DNA of 6,562 nt, taken from contig CANRIJ010000082.1 of the NCBI GenBank assembly GCA_947630635.1, positions 1-6,562 on the forward strand, in the 5' to 3' direction. The stretch is from an uncultured Spirochaetaceae bacterium (GTDB lineage: Bacteria; Spirochaetota; Spirochaetia; Sphaerochaetales; Sphaerochaetaceae). The notes below the pieces were generated by a model. The model had not been told where the DNA came from. It saw nothing but the letters and a program-made list of their open reading frames with translations, and ran no database searches. Made by a program: the position numbers and the translations under genes. Positions 5,974 to 6,562 of this stretch are shown piece after piece. The stretch's first letter is position 1. Each line of letters opens with the position of its first letter.

Positions 5974-6562
5974 CTAAATCAACCTCTTCATATTCTTTTT
6001 CATCGTCCTCTTCTTCTTTTCTTTCTTCGCTCTCTCTGAGTCTAGTTGCCATCTCCTCGAGTGTGAGAGATGACTCTCCAGAGAGAACATTTATATCCTT
6101 TGCCTCCAATTCCAGTGAAGATAGGCTCTTTTTCTCATCAATGACTTCTTCATTCTCATATTCAAAGTCGCCCTCTCTCTTTTTTATTAGAATCTCGGCA
6201 AAGGGAAAGGCTTGGTATATAGTGATGATCTGATTCTTCATAGCCTCGAGTATTGCCATAAATGAGCAGATTATGTTTAGCGGATTATCAAAATCCACTA
6301 CTAGGTCTTTTAGAGTGATCACCCTCTTCACTTCTAAGAGCTCCAGCATCAATGCTGTTTTCTCTGCCTCTGATACCTCCTCATAGATGTTGAATATCAT
6401 TGAGGGCGGGATATTTGAGAGCATTGACCTGAAGGCATTTTTTAGTCCATCAAGACTTATATTCTCAAATAGCTCACTGTCCTCAAATGGGAGGGTAAAT
6501 GTGCTATCTGGCCTTTCGACTCTTATATTCTCACTAGTGGAGAGGGTGAGTAAATCAGTAAG
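5966..6562 (-). CDS. scpA: Segregation and condensation protein A, 5' end outside window
   Basis: The frame is open from the right edge to a TGA at 5968-5966, giving 198 C-terminal residues; the N-terminal SMC-head-binding part is missing. An internal ATG at 6424 is not the start: the frame continues upstream with sensible ScpA-like sequence (ENISLDGLKNAFRSML, ending at that Met). ScpA is the kleisin that bridges the SMC heads and binds ScpB. The C-terminal winged-helix domain is clear: AEKTALMLELLEVKRVITL, then ICSFMAILEAMKNQIITIYQ and FPFAEILI, which aligns by eye with the end of B. subtilis ScpA (VVTFLAILELMKNQ). Most ScpA proteins end about ten residues later. Here about 70 further residues follow (5969-6178), ending in a Glu/Asp/Lys-rich tail (RESEERKEEEDDEKEYEEVD). 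It overlaps scpB by 8 bases. Confidence 0.93.
   Translation of the reverse strand, partial: LTDLLTLSTSENIRVERPDSTFTLPFEDSELFENISLDGLKNAFRSMLSNIPPSMIFNIYEEVSEAEKTALMLELLEVKRVITLKDLVVDFDNPLNIICSFMAILEAMKNQIITIYQAFPFAEILIKKREGDFEYENEEVIDEKKSLSSLELEAKDINVLSGESSLTLEEMATRLRESEERKEEEDDEKEYEEVDLDE

Noticed and set aside
6422..6424. ATG as the start of scpA
   Set aside because: The frame stays open to the window edge with ScpA-like sequence upstream, so this Met is internal and the gene is cut by the edge.
1..6562. CRISPR array, tRNA, insertion sequence or phage genes
   Set aside because: No direct repeat array, cloverleaf, terminal inverted repeats, transposase or phage-like protein was seen; the window is almost fully filled by co-directional chromosomal genes.

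Overview
The window reads as one co-directional stretch, all on the minus strand, so transcription runs from base 6562 towards base 1. It holds eight genes with spacings between -8 and +52 bases and no recognisable terminator or convincing promoter between them, which suggests a single operon or a run of tightly linked transcription units. DNA is moderately AT-rich and arginine is mostly AGA/AGG where I read the codons. Gene content, a relaxed spirochaete-style lipobox and the order scpA-scpB-rluB-cmk-rpsA followed by a membrane TPR protein suggest a spirochaete, perhaps Treponema/Sphaerochaeta-like. This assignment is an inference from memory of gene order and protein style, not from a search.

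In transcription order: scpA (5' end outside the window) and scpB encode the kleisin and winged-helix partners of the SMC chromosome-segregation complex. rluB encodes a 23S rRNA pseudouridine synthase. cmk encodes CMP/dCMP kinase. rpsA encodes a six-domain ribosomal protein S1. Then come an inner-membrane-anchored TPR protein, a predicted lipoprotein of unknown function, and the first 110 codons of an unrecognised charged protein that runs off the left edge. The first five are housekeeping functions (chromosome folding, ribosome modification, pyrimidine nucleotide supply, translation initiation). The last three look envelope-related or unknown.

The window is mostly an ordinary core region and I do not see a new defence, mobile or RNA-based system. 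Points worth a second look: cmk and rpsA are in the same reading frame, separated only by one TAA and 13 sense codons, so loss or readthrough of that stop would give a Cmk-S1 fusion; the cmk stop sits in a small inverted repeat; rluB, cmk and rpsA all start on non-ATG codons (TTG, TTG, GTG) behind strong Shine-Dalgarno sites; ScpA carries an acidic tail of about 70 residues beyond its winged-helix domain; and Cmk has several substitutions in otherwise conserved motifs. No stretch over 300 bases lacks a gene.
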